A stretch of DNA of 64,000 nt, from the NCBI GenBank assembly GCA_013368445.1, contig JAACJO010000017.1, forward strand, positions 682,001-746,000. Direction: 5' to 3'. A program made the translations under genes and the position numbers. This DNA comes from Leucocoprinus leucothites. Taxonomy: Eukaryota; Basidiomycota; Agaricomycetes; Agaricales; Agaricaceae. Of this stretch, positions 47,700 through 58,489 are shown one piece after another. Below the pieces are notes generated by a model. That model was given only the letters and a program-made list of their open reading frames with translations. It made no database searches and had not been told where the DNA came from. The number at the start of each line of letters is the position of its first letter. Position 1 is the first letter of the stretch.

Positions 47700-48480
47700 A
47701 ATAATACATTAGTCGAGATCAAGGCTATCGATAGTGCCATCCAGGCAATGCTCGTGATATTCCTCCCTCACGAGATATGAGTGCATGGCTTTGTTGCACT
47801 AATATATTTGCCAATTTGAGAGGAGGACAGAAGGTTCGGGAACAGCTGAAAGGATGTGATAGCGAGAACGAGTGTCCAATGATTCTCGAAGCTACAGCAT
47901 ACAGCTTTAACACCTGGATATAAGATTTGCATTGATATAGATGTCAGGGATTGAAAGTATTGAGAGGTTGGACGATAGAAACGTTAGCAGCGAGCAAGGA
48001 AGGACCGAGAATGGAGGAACGAGTTTCAAGGTAGTGAACGATAACTTGGGGTCTTCAGGTCTCCGTCTTTTCCTGGAGAATGATCTTACTGGGCAAAGGT
48101 GCAAATCGTTTGTCGATTATGTTTTGAAAGGTTTATACATCCAAAAGAGGCGAGGGTACTTCGAAAAAGGCAATAAGATGCGTGTTCGAGAACTAAAGGT
48201 GCGAACATGAACTTACTATAATCGACACAAAAACGGAAGAGGTGCTAACCGCTGAGTATTGTGTCAGCAAGCCTTGATGATGTACAGCACCTCTGGTAAC
48301 CCTTTCGCTTGGTTGCTGACCTGGAAAATAGGAATGAACGACATCCGGATCAGGAAATTAAGACTTAAAGCAGGAGACGTACAGTGCATGTATACGTTCA
48401 ATAGGGAGCTTAGCATCTGCTCACAGCCTTATGAAAACACTGTCCGTATTGTTTGTTGTTCCTGTTCGGAGTCATGGTTA
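47700..48480. repeat. Segmental duplicate B
   Basis: Diverged partial copy of the 29240-31400 locus. Shared blocks include a TTGCCAATTTGAGAGGAGGACAG-like block, CCAATGATTCTCGAAGCTA, then GACACAAAAACGGAAGA, then GCATGTATACGTTCAATA against GTATGTATACGTCCAATA. It lies directly upstream of copy C in the same orientation. No intact gene seen. Confidence 0.55.
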
Positions 48481-48719
48481 TGAAGGCTTGTGGTTGGATT
48501 GGTTCATCCAAGATGGGCAACAGGCTAAACCATTACTTTACAGAACTGAGAAATCATGTAAGCAAGCTTACTGAGGATGCTAAGAAAATACATACTCACC
48601 CATCAGCTCTAAATCCGGCGTTTCCAGTGTCGTGTTATGATGGAAGCACTGGCCGTGAAAACAACAAGTCATGATTGACTTCAGATAGGAATAAGGACTA
48701 GAATTCCAGGGCCCAAGAG

Positions 48720-50260
48720 CCAGTCGTTGACTCAGAGTAAAAACGGCTGCTATACACTATATTGAACTCTCACATCCAGGACATGTAAAAATGGGTCGAG
48801 CCATCAATTATTTTTAGAAGCAGCCCCGAGGATGATTTGGAATCAAGTCCTGAGCATGAGGCAATCTGACGATGATTTTAATATTCTAAGACTGTCCATG
48901 GAGGCAGGACACGATATCGAGAGGCCAGTCGGAGCTGGAATCTCAAAGCATGAGAGCCTGGGTAGTGGATTAGGAATGGGTGGGACATGAGGAACTAGAG
49001 AAAGATAACACACGGTGATGGAACGCTAATGAAGACCAATAGAGACTGAGTGAACGGTCCGAAGACGGGCATCCAATAGAAGTAGCACGCTAAAGCCAAG
49101 GAGTGGCCATAAGGCTGGTTCAATCCTCGAGGTTGTCGGACGGTATATTGGAAAATTAGCCCAGAGCACGTCGATGGCGGCTATAATAGAGGGAGGACAT
49201 CATGATAAGACTAATCAGGATCAACAATGGCATCGAGGCAATGTTTAGAAGCCTTCTCTCATACAAGGTTCAGGTGCATAGCTTTGTCGTGACAACCAAT
49301 CGGCAAACTTGACGGGAGGGTACAGAATCAAAACGCAGCTTAGGGAAGGATGGAAAACAACAATTTTGAGGTCGTGAGTGATTAAATAGGATTGTTGATA
49401 AGACGAAGAGACATACTTGTCTTATTTTAGCCGCCCTCAATCGCCATGCTTGGGCTCCAAAATTACACCACGAAAACGAGCCAATGAATAAATAACTTGG
49501 CAAGATTTGCCCAAGAGATAGCGCGAGTGCTTCACATCTCCGTCTCGTCCATGGACATAATCATACAGGGGAAGATCACACAGTGGTCTCTCCGGGAAGG
49601 TTTATCCATACAAAGGAGGTGGGGGTACTCCTTGAGTGCGAAATATACTAGTCCTTGGTTTTCACGGAGTGGCAGCTCGGCTACGTGGGTAATTCGGGGG
49701 GACTGTCCAGTGACCTAATGCTAGAGAAAGGCGAGGTCGCGACCGAGAGAGACACATTTGAGTTCACTACAGTTGACACAAAGACGGAAGAACAACTCAC
49801 CACACGAAAGCACTAGTATCTCAACAAATCCTACTCTGGTTCATGGCCTACAGCTCCTCTATTGACACCCTCGTTAGATTGCTGGATCAAGGAATAGGAA
49901 TGAGCAACGTTCGGACCAGGAAGCTAAGACAAACCAGGAAATGTACAGAGCAGGTAGTCACCCAATATGAAACTTAGCCTCCACTCACGGCCTGACGCAC
50001 TAGCCATGAGATTTTGGGTGGTCCACGAGAGTAATGGTGAGATCATTTGAAGTGCTTGGCTACAGGGCTCGGTGCTCGCAACTGGGTTGGGTCATCGGGA
50101 CGAAGTAGCCATTCTACCAGGCCAAGACTGGAGTTGCGGGAAGAGCGATAACAAACATGAGATTCTTGCGAAATTCAGGCTCGCCACCCGACTACTCCTT
50201 CTGTTGTTTCACCAGCCATCGCTCTCCGTTTACTCGGACAATGAGGCATTTCTCTGATAG
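48720..50260. repeat. Segmental duplicate C
   Basis: Diverged copy of 29240-31400 in the same orientation; shared landmarks are listed for copy A. Minus-strand reading gives LVEWLLRPDDPTQL against SVEWLLRFDNPLL in copy A, but stops follow shortly, so this copy appears decayed. Confidence 0.6.
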
Positions 50261-51029
50261 AGAGAGGTTTAGAAATATGTCCGGATTAAGAGCGAGGACA
50301 GCTCACCTTGAACACGAGCCCCCATGCGCTTGAGGGGGCGTACAGTCCACATACGGAGTTTGATGAAAGAGACTCGAGGCAGAGAGTTAAAGCCAACTTC
50401 GATCAGATGCCATCAATCTGCATCATAAACTGGCCAATCGGAGCTTTCTCACCGGTCTTTGAATTAGCGCTGTCGGTTGGTCGAGTTCTGCAGCTCTCAG
50501 CATGGCCACACCATACTCCTGCTACTGCGCCATGGATATTCGCGTGTGCTTGGGGTGACTGTATGATTTAAAGTACGTGATACATATTGTGGGCTACCAC
50601 ATACCTCATGCCGATTGATACTCGCCTTGTTAACACTTTCCTTGTCTTAGACTCATATCACAACAGCCTTAAACGCTCAATCAATACTTCGAGCACATGT
50701 AAGCATCTCACTCGCCTGCCATGCTGTTCTCCATTCACCGAATCAACTCGCGCGCTAATACATTGAACGCCAGTTTATGATCGGAAGGTCATCAATTCCC
50801 AGGCGCCAGTGCGTTCGCATTTCAATTGGTCAAAATCCTATGTCTTCGCACTTGAAAAACGTGTTTTCTCAGAAACAGGCGCTCGACAGATATAGAGCGC
50901 CTTCTATGATCATCGATAGGTAGGTTGATCACGAAAAGTCGGGGAATGCCTTCCTCCGACACAGGCACAGGCTACCTACCCTAGTGTATAAGAAGCTGAA
51001 ACATAAAGACATGAACAGTTAGCTTCAAG
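50261..51029. other. Intergenic, no gene supported
   Basis: Presumed promoter of the membrane-protein gene at 51030; nothing else recognised. Confidence 0.4.
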
Positions 51030-51925
51030 ATGTACATCCTTCCAACGGTAAATCCGCCACCACTTCACGAACTATGCAAACCTCTAACAATTTCTTTTCT
51101 AGTCGGAATTCCTTCAGACTCGCGACATCAAAGACCCCATATTCATCGAAGAAATGAAATGTTTCAGTATCCCCTACGGCGGCCTCGGCACCCTCTGCCA
51201 TTTCCTCACATTCTACACCATGACCTGCCATAGATGGAACCGCCGTCCATTTTGGCCTTTCAAACCCGACATGTCATCCTCCACCTGGCAAGACATCACC
51301 TTGTTTTTCTCAGTAATAGGTTTCTTCATATCAACCATAATTGCCGGTTACACCACTCAGCGGTGTAAAAGATACACGCACATTAGAGATGATCGCCATG
51401 TCAAAGTTGGCCTTTTCGATGCTGAGTTGTGGAACTGGGTTGTATGCGGGTAAGAAGGGAGAATATGGGGATAGTAATTCGGGTAGAATAGAAGCTCGGT
51501 TTACAGCGACGCATATTGGGATTCCGTTGTTTTGTAAGTACTATGTCCAGACTAAAATTATTATTGAGTCTCATGTTTCGATTACAGGTTTTCCGTTTAT
51601 TATTCCGGGACTAGCTGGCGCCATCATAATCGCTCATGAACATTGGAACCTCAATGAACTTCGAATCGCTACTTTTGTGTTCACAGGCGTGTTTGCCTTT
51701 CAATTCCTCTTCGTATTCGTCACGACAGTGATCTGGGGTATAACGACTGGGGGCGCTTTTTTAGTCATGTTAATCGCTCCGTTAATGATCGTTTCAATCA
51801 TGTTCTATATAGATTGGGTGCTTGCTCTTGCCACTGGTAATTTGCTAGGGACTCCAAGTTCGGATGTTACAACCGTCTATTGGCTCTATTTTGCTGCCTC
51901 TAGACTTCCAATGCTTTCGATGTGA
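51030..51925 (+). CDS. Small multi-TM protein, probable frameshift
   Basis: A six-codon exon (51030-51047) joins exon 2 at 51103. Exon 2 reads SEFLQTRDIKDPIFIEEMKC, then FSIPYGGLGTLCHFLTFYTM, RRPFWPF, WQDITLFFSVIGFFISTIIA and TQRCKRYT. The frame must shift near 51380 to continue LEMIAMSKLAFSMLSCGTGLYA, up to a donor at 51450. A further exon from 51598 reads FPFIIPGLAGAIIIAHEHWN, then LRIATFVFTGVFAFQFLFVFVTTVIWG, and more hydrophobic segments to TGA. Six or so membrane spans are visible and no catalytic motif. It belongs to a large uncharacterised Agaricomycete family. Related partial copies occur convergent to the NLR-like genes at 58.2 and 62.2 kb, with the same IAHE-x-W-x-L-x-EL motif. The frameshift may be real or a sequencing error. 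Confidence 0.68.
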
Positions 51926-52319
51926 TCCAATAAAGAAGTTTATCATGTGTTACTGTGACTTGATGTTAGGCACGATATGATATCAACTCGTGCACCGTTA
52001 TCGCGTGGTCTTCCCTCCGAATGGGGTTTTCCACCAAAATTATCGCTGATCCGAGGTACTGATCCGTGGAAGAAGGATAACTTACCCCGAGCAATTACGC
52101 ACCAAATTCAAATTCAAAGCAATACGTCAGGATGGAACAGCCACAGCACTCGATAAGATACGGGACACACACAACTAATTGTACACTGAAAGACGAGATA
52201 GGTATATCAATAAGGACGATTTAAAGTCCAGGCAAGATAAAGAGATGGGTGAGTAATGGTATGGAATATTATTATGACCAGAGCGAACACGATTATCCGG
52301 TGATCTGGGAAGAAGGGAA
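51926..52319. other. Convergent intergenic region
   Basis: The two genes flanking this region point toward each other; it holds their 3' ends and nothing else recognised. Confidence 0.45.
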
Positions 52320-53118
52320 TCAAGTGCTGTGCTTAATATTCCCAGCTCCCCCACGTCCAGTCGATGTCGGTCCATGGCTAGCAGGGCTGTGAACGACTTT
52401 CTCGACGCCTGGCTCAGGGCCTGAAGCAAGGTTGGCGAGACCACCACGGCCTGTGGAATGGCTAAAGGCAAGAATAGATGATCAGTAAGAGGTTGTCCAT
52501 AGCGAGAGACATCGAAAACATACAAAGGAGCATTTTCGTGCCCAGCAGCCAATCTCTTTCTCTCAGCTTCATCCAACACATCTGCGGCGCCTGCATCACC
52601 AGCCAAGATATTCCCAGCTCCTCCTCTCCCAGTCGAGTGGATCGGGTTCGCAGTAAGCTGAGGTCCGCGGGATCGAGAACGAGAGGCGATGTTGCCTAGC
52701 CCACCACGTCCAGTCGAGACCTATCCATCAGAACCAGAAGATGGGGGAGCATATGATCAGGAACCTGTCATGTCAATGCCAAACATGGGATACTCACAGG
52801 TTCTACCTGACTCGCAGCGATGTGGGTGCGAATAATCTCGCGCTCAGCAGCATCGATGGGCGCTGGGGCGGGAGGCTTGCTAGGGTCCCTCGAAGGCGAT
52901 CGAATGTTTCCAGCACCACCACGGCCGGTGGAGTATATCCTGTCAGGGGAATTGGCAAGAGGTTCTCGGCCGCGAGAGTCCGAAAAGTCGTCAGGGCCTT
53001 TGTCGGGCCGGGAGCGTGAAGTTGACGCCGAGGCCTGGCGGATGTTGCCGAGTCCGCCTCGTCCCGTTGAGAAGGCATCGCGTCCTCGAGATTGCGAACG
53101 TTCTTGAGGATCGGACAT
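52320..53118 (-). CDS. DUF3602 / Par32-like repeat protein
   Basis: Three in-phase exons (53118-52798, 52720-52524, 52461-52320) give 219 residues. Six copies of STGRGG[A/L][G/A]N[I/L] occur at about residues 17, 68, 109, 133, 175 and 205, roughly alternating L and A, in a disordered Ser/Arg/Pro-rich chain. This repeat defines DUF3602 (PF12223). The family includes yeast Par32 (Amu1), a protein hyperphosphorylated after rapamycin that controls ammonium transporter activity under TORC1. The flanking Ser/Arg residues (RSRSRG, SRDPS) look like kinase targets. No signal peptide, membrane span or enzymatic motif is present. A role in nitrogen/TORC1 signalling is inference from the family. All splice sites are canonical GT-AG. 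Confidence 0.88.
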
Positions 53119-53239
53119 TGCAGATGAAAAGTGCGAAAGAGGGATAGAACAGAAGCAGATAAGGGTGGGGTAAAAGTTAATTAGTAAGATGTCGTTTGTG
53201 GGTAAAGGTTAAATAGCATGCGAGAGGCTGGAGATAAGC

Positions 53240-53521
53240 TTATCGCTTATCTATACCGCCTGGGCAGTATAAAATCCACCCGTGTTTTCGACCTGATATG
53301 ACCTTCTGCTTACCTTTTAGTCCAATCACAGGCAATATTGGTGATACTCTGTCCTTCCCTTCATTCTCCTCACCTACTTCTGTCTCCTCGGTGTCTTTGG
53401 TCAACGACTGAGTCAGCTTCGCACCAAGGGCAGCCAAGCGGTTCGATAGCGATCGTCTCCGGTTCGAGCTTGTTGAGGATGGAGTAGGCGAGGTTGCACG
53501 AGGTCTCTCAGCTGTGATCAT
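53240..53521 (-). CDS. Small Ser/Arg-rich hypothetical protein
   Basis: An open frame of 93 codons starts ITAERPRATSPTPSSTSS. It contains a short amphipathic segment (RRRSLSNRLAALGAKLTQSL) and an acidic stretch (EETEVGEENEGKDR). An internal GTAAGC...CCCAG segment of 54 nt, a multiple of three, could be an intron, giving 75 residues with the same stop. It reads in the same direction as the Par32-like gene and ends 122 bp upstream of it. It could be a short independent gene, a mis-split exon or non-coding. Confidence 0.4.
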   Translation of the reverse strand: MITAERPRATSPTPSSTSSNRRRSLSNRLAALGAKLTQSLTKDTEETEVGEENEGKDRVSPILPVIGLKGKQKVISGRKHGWILYCPGGIDKR

Positions 53522-54262
53522 CGTTGGATCTTTTTTTTTTCGGAGTGGAGGGTAGAGGGTGGATGGACTGGGGTAGGGATTATGAAGGCTGCGCTTGGGC
53601 TGTTGACGGAAGGAGCATAGGCCTTATTCGCCTATGTCAGGTCACCTGGCCGAAGCCGCTTCAACCTTCTCTCTCGTGTCAACATATCGTCTTGTGATCC
53701 ACTTGCCGCGATCTTGTTCCCACACCGCCATCTCTGACGCAATCCATGCATTTCCGTTGGTGCCTGAATCTAGCTACCGCCTCGTTCTCCAATGGTGGCT
53801 TTACTTTTCGCTCCCTCGGAATTCGAGGACCCTTGACTGCATCGTACCTGGGCTCGCATGCAATATTCCCCAGTATTCGATCGACGTAACGGAGAAAATA
53901 TTTACCGGTGTATTCAGCCTCCCTTGACATCATATCGATGCTCGATGAGTCTATTGCACAGCATGACTCGAGCGTTCGGATCCTGCCTCCACCTTGTATA
54001 ATACTGCCCCTTAATCGTCAGCCCACAAGTCTATGCTGTTTTTGTATCTTACTTGCGTGATAAATTGTTTGTCCCTACACTTGATGGCGATATACGAAGA
54101 TTCTATGTCGTTCCACACTGTCCGGTCCGCAATTATGTATAGAGGTACCTTCGTACTGAAAGACACGACTCTATTCGTGGCTTAATTGAATCATATTTAG
54201 CTCGCCTCGCGGCTCCATTTTCTGCCCTGCGTTCCTCTCGTAAAATCCAACTCATGACTTTT
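53522..54262. other. Intergenic, no gene supported
   Basis: Nothing recognised before the left border of the tandem duplication at about 54263. Confidence 0.4.
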
Positions 54263-56071
54263 GAGTCTCTTAAGTTGATTCATTTCTCAACTGTCAGATA
54301 ACCCCTCCAAAAGTCTGGCCCTCAGATCCTTTCTTTCTTCCCGGTTCACACTCCACCATCGAACAAAGGTACTTAGGAATGTATACCCCATGAGACCTGG
54401 TAACCAACCATCCTTAAATATATCTTAAGAGCCGTAGAAGCGGGAGTATTGTGCTGGGGTATAAATGTGTCTTTAGCTCCTCGGATCTGAAGAAGCAGGG
54501 CCGCATTCCGGACCGGTTCTGCGTAAAGGGATGATCAACTTCGAGAGGTTTCGGCGCTTATCCAACTCCTTGTCGATCATGTTGAACTCTGCTAAATCTG
54601 TTCTCTAGTCCCATTCCGTCCCATTTCCCCTGTGTTAACTCTCATGCGCTTTTATTATATATCCTTTTTCAAGGATAGACACCCATATTCTCGCTCACGC
54701 ACGGTCCAGGACCTGTACCATACGAACTGGACTTCGGAGCGCTTTTGGGCCTTCTGGTGTCGTCTACGGCTTCTTGGTAATATGTCGCATTGACGCAGGG
54801 TGAGATCAGTGAGTATATGCGCTTCTTTGAAGACGGGGAGGCCTGATGCAATATTAAAGTCATCTAGGGACAGAAATTTAGAAGACATCGTTCGTTCGGG
54901 TCTTAAAGGGGTAAAGATCTCATTAGAAGAACAGTCAAAACAAGGTGTCCGCCGATGGAAGACTACTTATAATGGTCGATTCCTTATATGCTTCCCTGGC
55001 CCACTTATCGGTTCCTACTACCTCTGTGTCCGCTGGTGACCTGCAACTCGAAAGCATATTATATTGGCTGATTCTGACCTGTGATCAAGGAAAATTTAAT
55101 TTCTACCATCGCTATAAATTACGAGGACAGGACCTCTCGCCGTCATTGAAATGGCCGGGTTCTTCGCCCTCAAGAAGCCCCTTGTCTTAGAACACAGCGA
55201 GAAACCAGTCTATTCACCATGCCCAGGCATGCGTTCACCATAGTGAGTGATAGTGCATTGGTTCATTCATGCCTGAAAAGGCTCCCTTGATAATGTCTGG
55301 ATTGGTGAAATTCCGTCGTCCCCGATTTCAACAACACGTGGCCAAACGGCGCACGACACACCAGCCCACCAGTCGAACAGTGAGTGATTATAAGGCACTT
55401 CCTCAGCATTTTGAATGACGCACCCAACTCAGCTCGCGTACAAATGGTTGCGGTGTCTCGTCATTGTTTCATGTCTTTGACTTCCTTGTGTCGAATACTC
55501 ACTAAGGCTTCTATAAAATGTCTAACGTTTGGATATACCCTCCCGGCCTATCTAGACCTCTCCCAAATACGACTTCGCTCAAACCCGTTCTATATCGAAT
55601 GAGTTAAGATACATCCTAATGGCCATTCGACAGACCGTGGTGAGCACACATATAATTAAAATGGTAAATGCATAAATCAAGAAATAATGAATGATCAATT
55701 TGACGAAGCCGGAGGCCAAATGCCAGAGGAAGAATCCTGGATGGGTTTACAAGGAATGGGCATCCTGGCGCCAGATGGGAGGTGCGGTGGAGGATCCGGA
55801 ACGACGGTAAATTAGGATTATCGTTTAGCGTCAAGAAATGTTAGAGTCTTGATTGTAAGGAAGGAGGCGACTTGCTCATATTTTGTTGTTGTTATGCTTT
55901 TTGTGGTCGGCTCCTGTTGTCGTTGCTTCTCGTGGGTACAAAGTCAGTCGTTTAGCGCTCGCATGTCAACTGCTGTGTTAAGCTGTGAACTGACACTTGA
56001 ACCTGACTCCCATTGCACTCTCACCTCCTACAGCACCATCCTCCCTATTCTGACCATAAAGTTTTGCTATT

Positions 56072-58114
56072 ATGCCATTCTTCGCTGGAAGCAATCGGTT
56101 CAAAGTCAAAGGAAGTACCTTCATTGAAGCTGAAAGCGTCAACGTTCATAATCATCCCTCGTGTGAGTGCTGTACCTGCTGTCACCCTCGTAAAGTGTCT
56201 GAAAGACGATTTGGTTGCGATAAATCAGTCGATCCTGGTTTCAACGAGCTATGTGCCGCCTCCCTACCTCAAGCCATGCACGACTCCTCTGCTCGCGATC
56301 CTCCTCGCTGCTTCCCTGGTACCCGCGAAGAACATCTGCGATCCATCACCAGCTGGGGAAAGGGCGAGTGGGAGAATAGTCGAACCCGTGTCTTGTGGAT
56401 GAAAGGGCCCGCCGGCGTTGGAAAGTCGGCGATTGCTCAAACATGGGTGGAGGGATTGGAGGGCAAGCACAGTGCTTCATTCTTCTTCTCCCGAGCGAAT
56501 CACTGGAACGATCCCAGCAAGTTCATTCCGACAATTGCTTATCAACTCGCCACCAAATACCCCTCGTATCGCGAAGCCGTGTGCGCCACCATTGTCCGGG
56601 ATCCGTTTGTCCTGCAAAAGTCGATCAATACGCAGTTCCAGGAGCTCCTCGTGGACCACTCCGTGAGTTGAGTCCTGAAGACCGCGATGCCAGTGAGAAA
56701 GCAGTTGTCGTAATCGATGGCCTGGACGAATGTGACGGCTTGGAGGCACAGGATACCATCGTTCAAGTGATCATTACATCCGTCGCAGAAGGAACATCTC
56801 CCTTCCTGTGGGCGTTTTTCACCCGCCCTGAACCCAACATCGTGGCTAGTTTCTCTTCCAGCGAGGCAAAAGACCTGTGCTGGTACCTGACACTGCCAGT
56901 CTCTCGCGATGTGGACAAGGACATCGAAGCATTCCTTCGTGATGGGTTTCGGACGATCAGGGCGAAGAATAGCATCCCTGCGGATGTATCCTGGCCGTTG
57001 GACGCGGATATTTTGCGACTTGTTGAACAGTCAGCTGGATTGTTCGTCTACGGGGCCAGTGCCATGAGGTTTATCGCCCTTGGTCCTGGACTACCGGGCC
57101 CTCCGGAGCGTCTCAAATCTTTGCTCGATTTAGGGAACAACACTAGCCAACCGCTCTCTAAACTTGACCAGCTCTACCTCCTCATCATGCAGCAAATTCC
57201 GAAAGATATCCTCCAGAATACATTACTCATCCTCACCTCCAATACGGCATTGGGCTTTGGAAGGGAGGTCTCCAGAATGTGTAACTTGCTCAACTTCTCG
57301 GAAGCGACATTTTATACCCTTCTCCATAATCTGCACTCCGTCCTTGAAGTAAGGTCTCCCGATCGCCTTGGTAATCGCTATCTTCGATTTTACCACGCAT
57401 CCTTCACTGAATTTTTTGAACGCACCCGAGAGGTCGACACCAGAGTACTGCATACGCACACAGATCTCTTCAGTCGCCTCTACTCTGCTTGTCTTGACGT
57501 TGCTTGCGCTCCACCGCCCCTATGCTCCCAGATCTAACCACCGGTGTGTACATCAGCAGAAGTGAGGGCTGAAACTGTAACTGATTGTGTACAGGAAAAA
57601 CCTGTTTGGAAAGCTGCTTCGGTGGCGATAAAACAAGGGCGGCGGATCACCACATAGCCATGGTTGAACTCATACGCCTTCCTCACGAGATGCTCTTCAT
57701 GCATCAACTCCGCATTGATCCTAGCTCTCTGGACAGATTGCTGCTTGTCAAGTGGAACCACACAGCTACCCACCCTTTGTTGGACCTAATAACAGACGAA
57801 ATTGAAAATTTCATCAAAGAGGTATTCTAGTATATTTCAATGCCACTTTCATCGCTCATTTCTATTCGCAGATCCCAGAAAAATGGCGGTCCAGTGTAAT
57901 CACGAGGGCTCCAGCTAGAGAGACTATACTCAGTAAAGCAAAGGCCTTGGTGCTTCGACGCGCTTCCCCGAGAGTATACACCTTGGGAACCGGGAGTAAC
58001 ATGGCATTACTAGTCCCGGAGGGGAAGTACAATTGGTATGAAATCAGGACTGTCGAACCATTGAAAACTAGCAAATATTCCCTGAAACGTCTTCTGTTGC
58101 TGGTTCGGTTTTGA
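56072..58114 (+). pseudogene. NACHT NLR-like gene, copy 1 (frame breaks)
   Basis: Exons at about 56072-57545, 57595-57821 and 57872-58114. The N-terminus FFAGSNRFKVKGSTF is typical of Agaricomycete NLR-like proteins. NACHT motifs are Walker A in WMKGPAGVGKSAIAQTW, FFFSRANHWNDPSKF, Walker B VVVIDGLDECDG and PFLWAFFTRPEP. The helical part ends LRFYHASFTEF. The third exon adds IPEKWRSSVITRAPARETI to a Leu-rich, basic end. No WD40, ankyrin or TPR repeats follow. Compared with copy 2, one A is missing at about 56655, so the first frame stops before 56671. A +1/-1 pair at about 57411 and 57458 garbles some 16 residues, and one base is missing near 57528. Fungal STAND/NLR proteins act in non-self recognition; this copy appears broken unless the indels are assembly errors. 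Confidence 0.85.
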
Positions 58115-58187
58115 AATTGTTCTTGGTACCACAGGACTAGTTTGTCTAGTGATAGAGTAGATTATTGAGATTTAGCTCACCTTTCAT

Positions 58188-58440
58188 TTATACAATAGTC
58201 ATTTGATAACGCTCAGGAAAATCAATTACTACTGAGCCAGTCGGGTATTGTACGACTAGATTGGCTGCTATCGCCACGATGTCTATCATCAAGAGGCCAG
58301 ATAATACCAAGATACCACCAGTAGCCTCACAGCCTCCAACGAGCAAGGGAACAACCGTCAAAAGAAACCCGAACACAAATACTCCAGTGAAAATAAATGT
58401 AGCGGCATGTAGCTAGGCAAGACCCCTATTTTGATGAGCA
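58188..58440 (-). pseudogene. Truncated multi-TM gene fragment, unit 1
   Basis: Minus-strand hydrophobic sequence (FGFLLTVVPLLVGGCEAT and ILVLSGLLMIDIVAIAANLV) matches the fragment at 62213-62578 and is similar in type to the protein at 51030-51925. Homology stops at the unit border at about 58489, so the gene's 5' part was lost at the duplication junction. It runs convergent to the NLR-like gene, with only about 75 bp between them. Confidence 0.7.
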
Positions 58441-58489
58441 ATCGTGAAAGCACCACCTAGCCTGACGTAGACAAAGGGAAAGCCTGGAA

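Larger units (their letters stand above)
54263..58489 (+). repeat. Tandem duplication, unit 1 (about 4.2 kb)
   Basis: From GAGTCTCTTAAG-TGATTCATTTCTCAAC to AAAGGGAAAGCCTGGAA the sequence is repeated in direct orientation at 58490-62622. Similarity is very high over the NLR-like gene and lower upstream. Positions about 55155-55565 do not match the other unit. The left 1.8 kb of each unit contains no gene I can support. Confidence 0.88.

Noticed and set aside
54655..54888. Minus-strand frame conserved in both tandem units (also near 58878-59087)
   Set aside because: Conservation is explained by the duplication. The two frames differ by indels and most of the similarity is outside a shared frame.
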